Part shown: piece after piece, positions 1 to 9,299 of the stretch
Position numbering within the stretch: the first letter of the stretch is position 1
How the letters are laid out: each line of letters begins with the position of its first letter
Assembly (NCBI GenBank): GCA_028689995.1
Contig: JAQVCB010000021.1
Location: forward strand, 1-34,918
DNA length: 34,918 bases
DNA from: Candidatus Gastranaerophilales bacterium
GTDB lineage: Bacteria > Cyanobacteriota > Vampirovibrionia > Gastranaerophilales > UBA9579
Reading direction: 5' to 3'
Program-made: the position numbers and the translations under genes
Notes under the pieces: generated by a model
What the model was told of the DNA's origin: nothing
Databases searched by the model: none
What the model saw: only the letters and a program-made list of their open reading frames with translations

Positions 1-2
1 CC

Positions 3-1310
3 AAAGGTGAAGAAATTATTAACTCAAATATAAAAGCACTTAATGGAGGCTATGAATACACAGATAACCAACTCATTCGAATAGATACCCTTGATACTCT
101 TAATATGGAGACATCAGAAAGAAAATTAATTATGAGCGGAAACGAAGCAATCGCTTTCGGAGCACTGGTTGCAGGATGCAGATTTTACTCAGGATATCCA
201 ATTACACCGGCTACTGAAATAATGGAATGGCTGGCAAGAGAAATGCCAAAATTGGGCGGAAATGTTATTCAATGCGAAGACGAAATTGCTGCAATTATGT
301 CTGCAATCGGAGCATCGTATTCGGGAGTTAAATCTATGACAGCAACAAGTGGGCCTGGTTTATCGCTTATGTCAGAAGCAATAGGTCTTGCATCAATGGC
401 CGAAGTCCCACTGGTTATTGTAGATGTACAAAGAGGCGGCCCAAGCACAGGCATGCCAACAAAGACAGAACAATCTGATCTTAACATGGCAATTTACGGT
501 ACACATGGTGATACCCCCAAAATTGTCATATCACCAATGAATGTGGCTGACTGTTTTTATCAAACATTAAACGCCTTTAATTTTGCTGAAAAATATCAGG
601 TACCCGTAATTTTATTATCAGATGCAGTTCTTGGACAGAAAAGAGAATGTGTAAACCTGATTGACTTGGATAATATAGAAATAATAAACAGACTTAAATA
701 TAATAATAAAGAAAATACTCCTTATTCCAGATATACAATAACATTGAATGGCGTATCTCCTATATCATCTCCAGGAGATATGGGCGGAGCATATATAGCA
801 ACAGGATTAGAACATAATGAATTTGCTGCACCATCTTATTCACCGGAAGTTCATGCTGCTATGACTAAAAAAAGATTTAAAAAACTCGAAACAGCAACAA
901 AAGAATTTAAACCTGCCAAGAAATACGGACCTGATGATGCCAAAATAGGTATATTAAGTTGGGGAAGTACATCTGGTGCCGTACTTGAAGCAATTGATAT
1001 GGCAAAAGAAAACGGATTTATAATACAGGCTCTTTATCCCAGAACTGTTTATCCTTTTCCTGATCAGTGGATTAATGACTTTATCAAAGGCAAGGAAATT
1101 TTACTTATTGTAGAATGCAATTACAGCGCACAATTTGCAAATACTCTGGTATACAGATGTACCTGCATGTCAAAAGACTTAAAAATATACAATTTCATGA
1201 AATATGATGGTGAACCATTTACATCAAATGAAATATTTAAGAAGATAGAAGAAATAATTCAACGTCAATCACTTAAATTCACCAGACAGAATGGTGGAAT
1301 ATCAATTTAG
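3..1310 (+). CDS. korA: 2-oxoacid:ferredoxin oxidoreductase subunit alpha, 5'-truncated; probably a gamma-alpha fusion
   Basis: KorA-like motifs (SGNEAIAFGALVAGCRFYSGYPITPATEIMEWLA; TSGPGLSLMSEAIGLASMAEVPLVIVDVQRGGPSTGMPT). The frame stays open upstream of ATG 105 to the window edge (KGEEIINSNIKALNGGYEYTDNQLIRIDTLDTLN). Confidence 0.9.
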   Translation, partial: KGEEIINSNIKALNGGYEYTDNQLIRIDTLDTLNMETSERKLIMSGNEAIAFGALVAGCRFYSGYPITPATEIMEWLAREMPKLGGNVIQCEDEIAAIMSAIGASYSGVKSMTATSGPGLSLMSEAIGLASMAEVPLVIVDVQRGGPSTGMPTKTEQSDLNMAIYGTHGDTPKIVISPMNVADCFYQTLNAFNFAEKYQVPVILLSDAVLGQKRECVNLIDLDNIEIINRLKYNNKENTPYSRYTITLNGVSPISSPGDMGGAYIATGLEHNEFAAPSYSPEVHAAMTKKRFKKLETATKEFKPAKKYGPDDAKIGILSWGSTSGAVLEAIDMAKENGFIIQALYPRTVYPFPDQWINDFIKGKEILLIVECNYSAQFANTLVYRCTCMSKDLKIYNFMKYDGEPFTSNEIFKKIEEIIQRQSLKFTRQNGGISI

Positions 1311-1342
1311 GTTAATAATTAATAAATAGAAGAGGTATAAAA

Positions 1343-2191
1343 TTGAATCCGGGTGAATATAAAAGTAATGTAAAACCGACATGGTGTCCTGGTTGTGGAA
1401 ATTATGCAGTACTTAATGCATTATTAAGCTCATTTTCAGATCTGAACATAGAACCTGACAATACAGTTATTGTATCTGGGATTGGTTGTTCCAGCAGGTT
1501 GCCTTTCTTTACTAATGTATATGGTTTCCATTCAATACATGGTCGAGCGTTACCCTTGTCTACAGGGCTTAAGATAGCTAATCCTGGAAGGAATGTTATA
1601 ACCGTAGGCGGAGATGGAGACGGATTTAGTATCGGAGGCAATCACTTCATACATACGTCAAGAAAAAATCCCGATATAACTTACATAGTAATGGATAATG
1701 AGATATATGGACTGACTAAAGGTCAGAATTCACCGACATCTCATGATGATTTAATTACAAAAGTTAATCCATATGAAGCAATAGAAGAGAGAATCAATCC
1801 CGTACTGATGGCTTTATCCTTTGATACATCATATATCGCAAGAGGTTTCTCCGGTGATCCAAATCAGTTAAAAGATTTAATAACTAAAGGGATTCAGCAT
1901 AAGGGATTTTCTTTTATTCATGTATTGTCGCCTTGCGTTCAATATAACCATAAGGTAACTTATGAAAGCTTAAAACAAAGAATCAAAAAACTGCCGGAAG
2001 ATCACGATACAAAAGAAAGAATTGAAGGAATGAAGCTGGCTTTCACGAACGAAAATTTATATACAGGCTTATTCTATGATATTGATAAGCCGACATTTAA
2101 AGAAAAGCTTGACGAAGTTAATAAACTGGCATTATCAAAATGTAATTCTGGAAAATGCACGTTGAAGGACATAATGACTCAATTTGAATAA
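1343..2191 (+). CDS. korB: 2-oxoacid:ferredoxin oxidoreductase subunit beta
   Basis: WCPGCGNYAVLNAL, GIGCSSRLPFF, GGDGDGFSIGGNHFIH (TPP binding). TTG start with AGAGGT upstream, next to korA. Confidence 0.93.
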   Translation: MNPGEYKSNVKPTWCPGCGNYAVLNALLSSFSDLNIEPDNTVIVSGIGCSSRLPFFTNVYGFHSIHGRALPLSTGLKIANPGRNVITVGGDGDGFSIGGNHFIHTSRKNPDITYIVMDNEIYGLTKGQNSPTSHDDLITKVNPYEAIEERINPVLMALSFDTSYIARGFSGDPNQLKDLITKGIQHKGFSFIHVLSPCVQYNHKVTYESLKQRIKKLPEDHDTKERIEGMKLAFTNENLYTGLFYDIDKPTFKEKLDEVNKLALSKCNSGKCTLKDIMTQFE

Positions 2192-2247
2192 ATTTTTATA
2201 CATATATTATAATCGACTGTAACCTGAAAAATTATATTAATTATGTT

Positions 2248-2274
2248 AAATATGCCTCCTATGGAGGCATATTT
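2248..2274 (+). promoter_or_regulatory. Perfect 12-bp stem / 3-nt loop hairpin containing the SD of the downstream HAD gene
   Basis: AAATATGCCTCC-TAT-GGAGGCATATTT; GGAGG (2263-2267) lies 8 nt before ATG 2276. Confidence 0.75.
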
Positions 2275-2275
2275 T

Positions 2276-3190
2276 ATGGACAATAACTGCAATATTAAAA
2301 ATTATTCTGATTTACTGAAACCGTTTAAAATAGTTATTTTTGATTGGGATGGAACTGCGGTGAAAAATAGAAAAACTGATGCATCACAAATAACATCTAA
2401 ATTAGATGAACTTTTAAAACTTGGAATATATATTATAGTAATTACAGGCACAAATTTTGACAATATTAACCGGCAATTTTCATCATTTATAAAAGGCCCA
2501 CATAAACATAATCTATATATATGCACAAATAGGGGTTCTGAAGTGTTTGGATTTGATGAAAATTCGGATAAAGTTTTATTATACAGGCGAATTGCAACAG
2601 ATCAGGAAAATCTGTTACTCAACAAAACAGTCGAAAAAACAAAATCAGCCATAGAAAATACCTCAAAAGCTACAATAAATATCATCTATAACAGATTAAA
2701 CAGGAGAAAAATTGATCTTATTCCTGAATGGACAAATCCACCCAAAAACGAAATAGATAAATTACTGCTCGAGACAGAAAAACGACTTGAAAAAAATGGT
2801 TTTGCAGGAGGAATTAAAAAAGCATATAAACTGTTAACTGATATAGCAAAAACATCGAAATTTGGAAATGCAAAGATAACCAGCGATGTAAAACATCTTG
2901 AAATTGGACTGACTGATAAATCAGATTCTATAATATGGATTCTTCAAAATATTGCTAAAAAGTATAATATAAATGATAACGAAATAATAATCGGAGGAGA
3001 TGAATTTGGATCTATCGCGGGTTTTGAAGGCAGTGACAGTAAAATGATAACTAAAAATAGAAATGATATTATATATTTTAGTGTAGGAATTGAACCAAAC
3101 GGAGTTCCAGAAAAAGTAATTCATTTTATAGGCGGTCCTGCAAGTTTTGAAAAATTTATAGAGGAACAAATTAACATTCAAAAAACATAA
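2276..3190 (+). CDS. HAD-superfamily hydrolase-like protein
   Basis: FDWDGTAVKNRK (HAD motif I), VITGTNFDNINRQF (motif II-like), GGDEFGSIAGFEGSDSKM (late acidic motif). ATG 2276 preferred over 2243 because GGAGG precedes it. Confidence 0.7.
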   Translation: MDNNCNIKNYSDLLKPFKIVIFDWDGTAVKNRKTDASQITSKLDELLKLGIYIIVITGTNFDNINRQFSSFIKGPHKHNLYICTNRGSEVFGFDENSDKVLLYRRIATDQENLLLNKTVEKTKSAIENTSKATINIIYNRLNRRKIDLIPEWTNPPKNEIDKLLLETEKRLEKNGFAGGIKKAYKLLTDIAKTSKFGNAKITSDVKHLEIGLTDKSDSIIWILQNIAKKYNINDNEIIIGGDEFGSIAGFEGSDSKMITKNRNDIIYFSVGIEPNGVPEKVIHFIGGPASFEKFIEEQINIQKT

Positions 3191-3264
3191 TAAAATACCG
3201 AAATTAGTAAGGATTTCTATGATAATATTAAATAAAAGATCAAATTAAAATAGAGGATCAAAAT

Positions 3265-4461
3265 ATGCAGGAAATCAGCAATCAGGAATTGGAGTTAAAT
3301 AGTTCTATGATAAATAAAATTAAACCTTATATTTTACCTGCACTTGCAGTAATTGGAATACTATTATCAATAGAATTAACCATTGTATATTTCAATGCAA
3401 ATTTTATTTCAGGAGCTAAACCAAGCTTTTGCGCAATAAGCGAAGCTATTGACTGCGATGCTGTCGCACGTACTCAATTTTCACATTTTCTGGGGGTCCC
3501 TCTTTCCTTATGGGGACTCAGTTTATATTCATTTATACTGTTTTTAAATTTTCTGCCTTCTTTAAACAATGCAATATTAAAGGATTTAAAAAATTCAAAA
3601 AGCTATATATTCACTATTGCTTCAATTTCATTAATTATTTCATTAATTTTAGCAAAAATTTCATCAACAGAAATTCATAAAGTGTGTTTATTATGCGTAA
3701 TTAGTTATTTCCTGAATTTTTGTATTCTTATTGCAAGTAAAAATGACGAATCAGTAATAACTCATTACAAAAACACTTTAAAAGACGCCTATCTTTTCGT
3801 GTCCAGTCGAACCAATTCTTTATTTTTATTTATTTTAGTAGCTATAACCTCGATCACACTGTATTACTTTAATACATCAGGTATATTTGTCAATAAAAAT
3901 CCTTTCTCGGATTTCACAAAACATTCTTCCAAATACACCACCAACGGAAATATTCTAGGGGCAAAAAAACCTAAATTAACAATTCATGAATATACAGATT
4001 TTCAATGTTCATACTGCGCCATATCTAATGCAATGATGGAGAGACTTGTTCAGGAAATTAAAAGTGTGCAGGTTGTTCACCACGATTTCCCATTGAATAA
4101 AAAATGTAATCCTGTTATAAAAAAATCCATCCATGAAAATTCCTGTACTGCAGCACTGTACAGCAGAGCAGCAAAGGAACAGGGAAAATACTGGGAACTA
4201 AACAGTAAATTATTTGATAATCAACAAAATTTATCTGAAACAAAAATACTTCAGCTGGCAAAAAATCTTGGTTTAAATACTGATAAATTGAAAAAAGATG
4301 CAAATAATCCTGAAGCAAAAAATCAACTCATAAGTGATACAAAAAAAGCAAATAACATGGGAATTACAGCAACACCCACATTATTTATCGGAATGAAAAA
4401 ATATGAAGGACTTATGCCTTATCCTGAATTAAAAAAAATTGTACTTAATAATATGAAATAA
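3265..4461 (+). CDS. Vitamin K epoxide reductase (VKOR) domain fused to a DsbA-like thioredoxin domain
   Basis: N-terminal membrane region with VKOR pattern (FCAISEAIDCDAVARTQFSHFLGVPLSLWGL, KVCLLCVISYF); C-terminal thioredoxin CSYC and cis-Pro ATPTLFIG. Confidence 0.85.
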   Translation: MQEISNQELELNSSMINKIKPYILPALAVIGILLSIELTIVYFNANFISGAKPSFCAISEAIDCDAVARTQFSHFLGVPLSLWGLSLYSFILFLNFLPSLNNAILKDLKNSKSYIFTIASISLIISLILAKISSTEIHKVCLLCVISYFLNFCILIASKNDESVITHYKNTLKDAYLFVSSRTNSLFLFILVAITSITLYYFNTSGIFVNKNPFSDFTKHSSKYTTNGNILGAKKPKLTIHEYTDFQCSYCAISNAMMERLVQEIKSVQVVHHDFPLNKKCNPVIKKSIHENSCTAALYSRAAKEQGKYWELNSKLFDNQQNLSETKILQLAKNLGLNTDKLKKDANNPEAKNQLISDTKKANNMGITATPTLFIGMKKYEGLMPYPELKKIVLNNMK

Positions 4462-4463
4462 CC

Positions 4464-5000
4464 ATGAATCAAAAAATTCTAATTCATAGTTGTTGCGCAC
4501 CTTGTTCTTCAAGTGTTTTTGAAAATCTGCTAAACAAATACTCTAATATAGCAGGATTCTTTTATAATCCCAATATTCATCCTGAAGCTGAATACAAAAG
4601 AAGACTGGAAGAATATGTAAGATTTGCAGAACTAATGAATTATAAAATTTTTATACAGGAAGATCCTTTTGAAATATGGAATGATGCTGTCAAAGGATAT
4701 GAAAATGAACCCGAAAGAGGAAAAAGATGCGAAATATGCTTCAGATTAAGACTTGAAAAAACGGCACAGTTCGCTCTAAAGAATGATTATAATCTATTTA
4801 CAACTGTTTTAAGCGTCAGCCCGCATAAAAACTCAAATTTAATAAATAAAATAGGTAAAGAAACAGCAAAAAAATACGGCATAGATTTTTTAGAAGCTGA
4901 TTTTAAAAAACAGGACGGTTACAAAAGAGGCCTGAAATTATCTAAAAAATATGGTTTATACCGACAGTCATACTGCGGATGTAAATACAGCACTAAATAA
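4464..5000 (+). CDS. queH: Epoxyqueuosine reductase QueH
   Basis: HSCCAPCSS near the N-terminus, FYNPNIHPEAEYKRRLEE, RCEICFRLRLEKTA, YRQSYCGCKYS: QueH (DUF208) cysteine pattern. Confidence 0.9.
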   Translation: MNQKILIHSCCAPCSSSVFENLLNKYSNIAGFFYNPNIHPEAEYKRRLEEYVRFAELMNYKIFIQEDPFEIWNDAVKGYENEPERGKRCEICFRLRLEKTAQFALKNDYNLFTTVLSVSPHKNSNLINKIGKETAKKYGIDFLEADFKKQDGYKRGLKLSKKYGLYRQSYCGCKYSTK

Positions 5001-5034
5001 TTTTCAAATGTTTATTAAAAAACTATTTTCTTGC

Positions 5035-5097
5035 GTCATGCTGAACTTGTTTCAGCATCTATTGGGTCAGAGATCCTGAAATAAATTCAGGATGACA
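5035..5097. repeat. Two-hairpin palindromic intergenic repeat with GTCAT...ATGAC ends
   Basis: GTC ATGCTGAA-CTTGT-TTCAGCAT ... ATCCTGAA-ATAAA-TTCAGGAT GAC: two 8-bp stems with 5-nt loops; outer ends are also complementary. Confidence 0.85.
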
Positions 5098-6460
5098 TTA
5101 TTGGAAGATGGATTGGAGAACCATCTATACCAAGAAAGCTTTCATAAAGCGCTTCTGAATACGTCGGGTGTGCGAATATCGTATCTTTTAGATCATCCGG
5201 CGAAAGATTACAGTTAATAGCTATTGCAGCCTGTTGAATCATAGCAGCTGCTTGATTTGCAATAATATGGACTCCTAGAATTCTGTTTTTATCAGCTAAA
5301 ACTTTTACAAACCCTTCTATTTGATCTTCAATGAGAGATTTTCCTATCGCACTCATTGGAAATTCGCTTGATTCGTATGAAATATTCTGTGCAATAAGTT
5401 CTTCTTCCGAATAACCAACAGAGGCGATTTCGGGATTTCCATAAATTATTTTTGGAACTGCCAGATAATTTATCGGAGAAGTTTTGTTTAATAATATATT
5501 TTCAACGGCTTTCATTCCCTGATGAGAAGCAACATGCGCGAGAGGTAAGATTCCTGTTATATCGCCTATTGCATAAATATTGTCAATATTGGTTCGCAAA
5601 TTGTCATCAACTTCTATTCCCTTTTTGGAAGTTTTGATGCCGAGTTTCTCAAGCCCATTTATCTCTATATTAGGCGCTCTTCCTGCTGCAAGGAAAATTA
5701 TATCAGGACTGAATTCTTTACCGTTATCTAATGTTACCTTTGTTGCTTCAATTTTGCTTATGCGGGTGCCTGTAAAAAATTCTATTCTCTGACGTTTAAA
5801 TATTCTCTCAATTCTTTCCGATATGCTTACATCGAACATCGGAGCAAGTCTTGGAGCCATTTCAGTTAAAATAACTTTTTTACCAAAACTGTTAAATATT
5901 CTGCTCCATTCAATACCACTTGCACCGCTTCCTACAAGTAAGATACTTTCAGGTAAAGATTCCAATGATAAAATATCGTTAGTATCGAGAATAAATTTGT
6001 GATCAATAGTAAGTCCGGGGAGTGAGACCGGTCTTGATCCTGTAGCAATAATTAAATACTTATATTCTATATCAATAACAGATCCTACCTGAGTAATTTT
6101 TAACAGATTTACCGACTCAATTGCAGCTTCACCCGATATAATATCTATTTTATAACTTTTAATAAGTCCAGTCAGATTTTTTCTGATTTTATCAACGACA
6201 GACCACTTTCTCTCAGAGATTTTTTCATAGTCATAACTTAAATTTTCTAAATTAATACCATATTTGGAAAATTTTTGAGCTTCGTTATATTTATCCATAG
6301 AAGTAATAACGGCTTTTGTAGGTATACATCCCCAATTAAGACAAACCCCGCCTACATTTTCTCTTTCTATAAGTGCAACTTTAACGCCAAGCTGGGCCGC
6401 TCTGATAGCCGCAACATAACCGCCAGGTCCTGCCCCAATTATTGCAATATCATACTGCAT
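5087..6460 (-). CDS. lpdA: Dihydrolipoyl dehydrogenase / pyridine nucleotide-disulfide oxidoreductase
   Basis: YDIAIIGAGPGGYVAAIRAAQLG, GGVCLNWGCIPTKA redox motif, YAIGDI, HAHPTYSE-like C-terminus (FAHPTYSEALYES). Start moved to ATG 6460. Confidence 0.92.
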   Translation of the reverse strand: MQYDIAIIGAGPGGYVAAIRAAQLGVKVALIERENVGGVCLNWGCIPTKAVITSMDKYNEAQKFSKYGINLENLSYDYEKISERKWSVVDKIRKNLTGLIKSYKIDIISGEAAIESVNLLKITQVGSVIDIEYKYLIIATGSRPVSLPGLTIDHKFILDTNDILSLESLPESILLVGSGASGIEWSRIFNSFGKKVILTEMAPRLAPMFDVSISERIERIFKRQRIEFFTGTRISKIEATKVTLDNGKEFSPDIIFLAAGRAPNIEINGLEKLGIKTSKKGIEVDDNLRTNIDNIYAIGDITGILPLAHVASHQGMKAVENILLNKTSPINYLAVPKIIYGNPEIASVGYSEEELIAQNISYESSEFPMSAIGKSLIEDQIEGFVKVLADKNRILGVHIIANQAAAMIQQAAIAINCNLSPDDLKDTIFAHPTYSEALYESFLGIDGSPIHLPIMSS

Positions 6461-6583
6461 AACTTTTCCCCTATTTCTTCTACAGGAATATTTAATCATA
6501 AAATTGATTCTAGTTATTAATCATAGTAGAATGCAAATTTATGTAAAACAATCCACAATTATATATACAATATATTAAGTACT

Positions 6584-7047
6584 GTCATTGCGAGCCAAAT
6601 AACCTGAACATTTAACTACAATCGAACACGCGAAGCAATCTAACTAATTTGGCATAATAGTTTTAAATTGACGCATAGATATCATTTATCTAAATCTTCC
6701 CATTCTGGATTTAATCTTTTGATTAAATCAATCTTCTTTTGTTTTGAACCGCCTTTTATTTGTTTTTCCCTTTTTATTGCCAGTTTAATATCATCAAATA
6801 TTTCATAATAAACCAATTTATTGAGATTATATTCTTGAGAGAAGCCTTTTAGTAATTTATTTTTATGTTCGTAAATTCTTTTTTTTAAATTACTTGTCAC
6901 CCCTGTATATAGTACAGATTCTTTATAATTAGTGAGAATATAAATATAATATTGCTTATCCAATTATTTTTGTTCCTTGTTTGCTGGTTAGATTGCTTCG
7001 CCAGATAAATAGCAGTTTACATTATATGCTAACCGGCTCGCAATGAC
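6584..7047. mobile_element. Candidate small mobile/REP-like element: GIY-YIG gene between inverted copies of a palindromic repeat
   Basis: Left end GTCATTGCGAGCC (6584-6596) with GCGAAGCAATCTAAC (6630-6644); right end is the inverted form, GTTAGATTGCTTCGCC (6987-7002) and GGCTCGCAATGAC (7035-7047). Confidence 0.6.
6682..6963 (-). CDS. Solo GIY-YIG domain endonuclease-like protein
   Basis: YIYILTNYKESVLYTGVTSNLKKRIYEHKN ... KREKQIKGGSKQKKIDLIKRLNPEWEDL: typical small GIY-YIG/UvrC-like single-domain protein. Confidence 0.9.
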   Translation of the reverse strand: MDKQYYIYILTNYKESVLYTGVTSNLKKRIYEHKNKLLKGFSQEYNLNKLVYYEIFDDIKLAIKREKQIKGGSKQKKIDLIKRLNPEWEDLDK

Positions 7048-7127
7048 ATAACGAATAAATTTTCCACAACAAATATTAGCAAATTTAATGCTTGATAATT
7101 TATATTCTGATTAAATATCTTAAACTA

Positions 7128-8108
7128 TTATACAAGCCCCAGCAACAAAGATTCCAAAACAATTTGGGGGGTTATGTAATGATTTAGCTGAGTTTTAGCA
7201 TTTTCAATTTTTTTTATATAATCCATAAATCTTAACGAAAACACACGATTATTAGCATTACTCTCAAGCAGCGTTTTAAAATATTCCTGCAAAAAATCTA
7301 AAATATCTTCTGTGCTTAAATATTCCTGCTTTGAAATTTCAATCAGCTTTTCAGAAATAAAGAAAGCCTGTGAATAATCTCTAGGAGGAAAAAACTCAGA
7401 AATTTGATTAAATACGTCAAAATTTATATTGGATTGTTTTATTGATTTTACTGGTAATATCTGGCATCTTGAAACAATAGTTTCAATGATATCTTCTTTA
7501 TCTTTTGTCAGAAAAAAGAAAAGCACTCTTTCTTCAGGTTCTTCTATTGTTTTAAGTAATGAATTTAACGTTGCTGGATTAAATGTTTCTTGTTTTATCG
7601 GCATAGGAAGCCAAAATGGTCGTTCATTATCTGAACTATTTTCTGTTGATACAGGAGGAACCAACAAATTTTCATATTCTTTTCTAAATCGTTCTGCTTT
7701 CTTTTCGTATGATTTATCTTCAACTGCATCTGTAAAAATAATTACTCTGTAATATTGAGAAGAAGTTGATAAAGCTTCTTTTAAATATCTGGCCTGATTG
7801 ACAGATATTACTGTGGATGATTTGGAATCTTTATTACCGTACGTATAATCAATCGGCGAAATTGTTATAACAGCAGGATGACTGTTTCTGTTTATCCAGA
7901 GACAATTTGTACATGTGCAATTTCCAGTATGAGAAATACCATTTTGGCAGTTTAAGATTTTTGCAATCTGCATTGCTGCAAAGTACTGCGCCATCTCATC
8001 CGAGCCTGTAAACATATATGAATGATGCATTTTTGAAGTACCGCTGAGAGCTGCTTCAAAAAATTGTGTCAAAATTGGCTGAGTTAATCTAAATTTCTCA
8101 CTGAACAT
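7128..8108 (-). CDS. holB: DNA polymerase III delta' subunit
   Basis: HSYMFTGSDEMAQYFAAMQIAKILNC, zinc-module cysteines, FNPATLNSLLKTIEEPEERVLFFFLT, TIVSRCQIL. Adjacent to holA. Confidence 0.8.
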   Translation of the reverse strand: MFSEKFRLTQPILTQFFEAALSGTSKMHHSYMFTGSDEMAQYFAAMQIAKILNCQNGISHTGNCTCTNCLWINRNSHPAVITISPIDYTYGNKDSKSSTVISVNQARYLKEALSTSSQYYRVIIFTDAVEDKSYEKKAERFRKEYENLLVPPVSTENSSDNERPFWLPMPIKQETFNPATLNSLLKTIEEPEERVLFFFLTKDKEDIIETIVSRCQILPVKSIKQSNINFDVFNQISEFFPPRDYSQAFFISEKLIEISKQEYLSTEDILDFLQEYFKTLLESNANNRVFSLRFMDYIKKIENAKTQLNHYITPQIVLESLLLGLV

Positions 8109-8117
8109 ATTATTCCT

Positions 8118-9092
8118 CTATGATGAAATTACAAGATCAAGAGCCATTTCTGCCTCCAGTTTTCCTGCTTTAATACTAAATTCCGCATTTGAAAGTTTTT
8201 TTTTGAACTCTACGAGCATCTCAATTGAGGTTGACTGCAATTTTTCCATATCTTTTTCTACAACAAATTTATGTAAATTAACAATTCTGGAAATTTCATA
8301 AGAATTTTTTGTTTGAGATTCAATCTTGATCTTCATCCACCTTCTCAACAATGTCTGCAGTGTTGCAATAATTTTAAGAGGATGATCCTTCTCATATAGT
8401 TTATGTAATTCAATAACAGCTCTGGATTTCTTATTCTGAAGCCAATACTCAGCCAGAACAAAAATATTTTCATATGTAGAACAAAGAGAAATTACCGCTT
8501 CTTTAGTGATAGTTGTTTTAGGCGCTGCATTTAATTTTAATTTTTCAAGCTCTGTATCAAGTTTTCTCAGTTCAGGGCCGGTGTTTTGAAGCAAAACCAA
8601 AGCAGGCTCTTTATTTATTTTTATACCTTTTGATTCCGCACATTTACTGATCCATTCAATGAGATCCTTTTCCTGATAAGATTTAAAAGCTTCAAAGGCT
8701 TTAATCTCACCGATTTTTTGAATTAGTTTAGTTATTTTCAGAGAAGAATCAACTTTCTTACCGCTTTCTCTTTGAATCCGACTAATAAATAATACGTGAA
8801 TATTGGAATTAAGAGTTTCCACTAGACTCATTAACTTGTCATACTGGCTGTCTGTTGCAAAACTTTTTTTTCCGCCTCTGGAAAACAAACTTGATGTTCT
8901 AATTTCTATTAAAAGATTCCCGAAAACCATAGGTATACTCTGAAGAGATTCAATTAATTCTTTTATATCAGGTTCATCCAAAATTTTATGATTGAGCAAT
9001 ACCCATTCAGGATCAAGAATTTGATCCTTTAAATGTTTTACAGCTTTTTCCAGAGTAAAATCTTCTTCACCCCAATATAAATATGCCGGCAT
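8118..9092 (-). CDS. holA: DNA polymerase III delta subunit
   Basis: YLYWGEEDFTLEKAVKHLKDQIL ... GPELRKLDTELEKL ... LIVALQTLLRRWMKIK-like pattern. Confidence 0.8.
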   Translation of the reverse strand: MPAYLYWGEEDFTLEKAVKHLKDQILDPEWVLLNHKILDEPDIKELIESLQSIPMVFGNLLIEIRTSSLFSRGGKKSFATDSQYDKLMSLVETLNSNIHVLFISRIQRESGKKVDSSLKITKLIQKIGEIKAFEAFKSYQEKDLIEWISKCAESKGIKINKEPALVLLQNTGPELRKLDTELEKLKLNAAPKTTITKEAVISLCSTYENIFVLAEYWLQNKKSRAVIELHKLYEKDHPLKIIATLQTLLRRWMKIKIESQTKNSYEISRIVNLHKFVVEKDMEKLQSTSIEMLVEFKKKLSNAEFSIKAGKLEAEMALDLVISS

Positions 9093-9299
9093 TTATTCTC
9101 GCTTATGAATTATTTTAATAGATAAATTCGTTATGATTACAATTATAAGATCCTTATAAAATATAATCCAGAATAAATTTTGCAGAATCATTTGTAAACT
9201 TTTGTTAAATATTTTACTATTTTGTGAATTTTTGTCCAATATATATCCTTTATATATATATGAGAACAATGTATATAATTCGTATATAAGGAAAATAAG

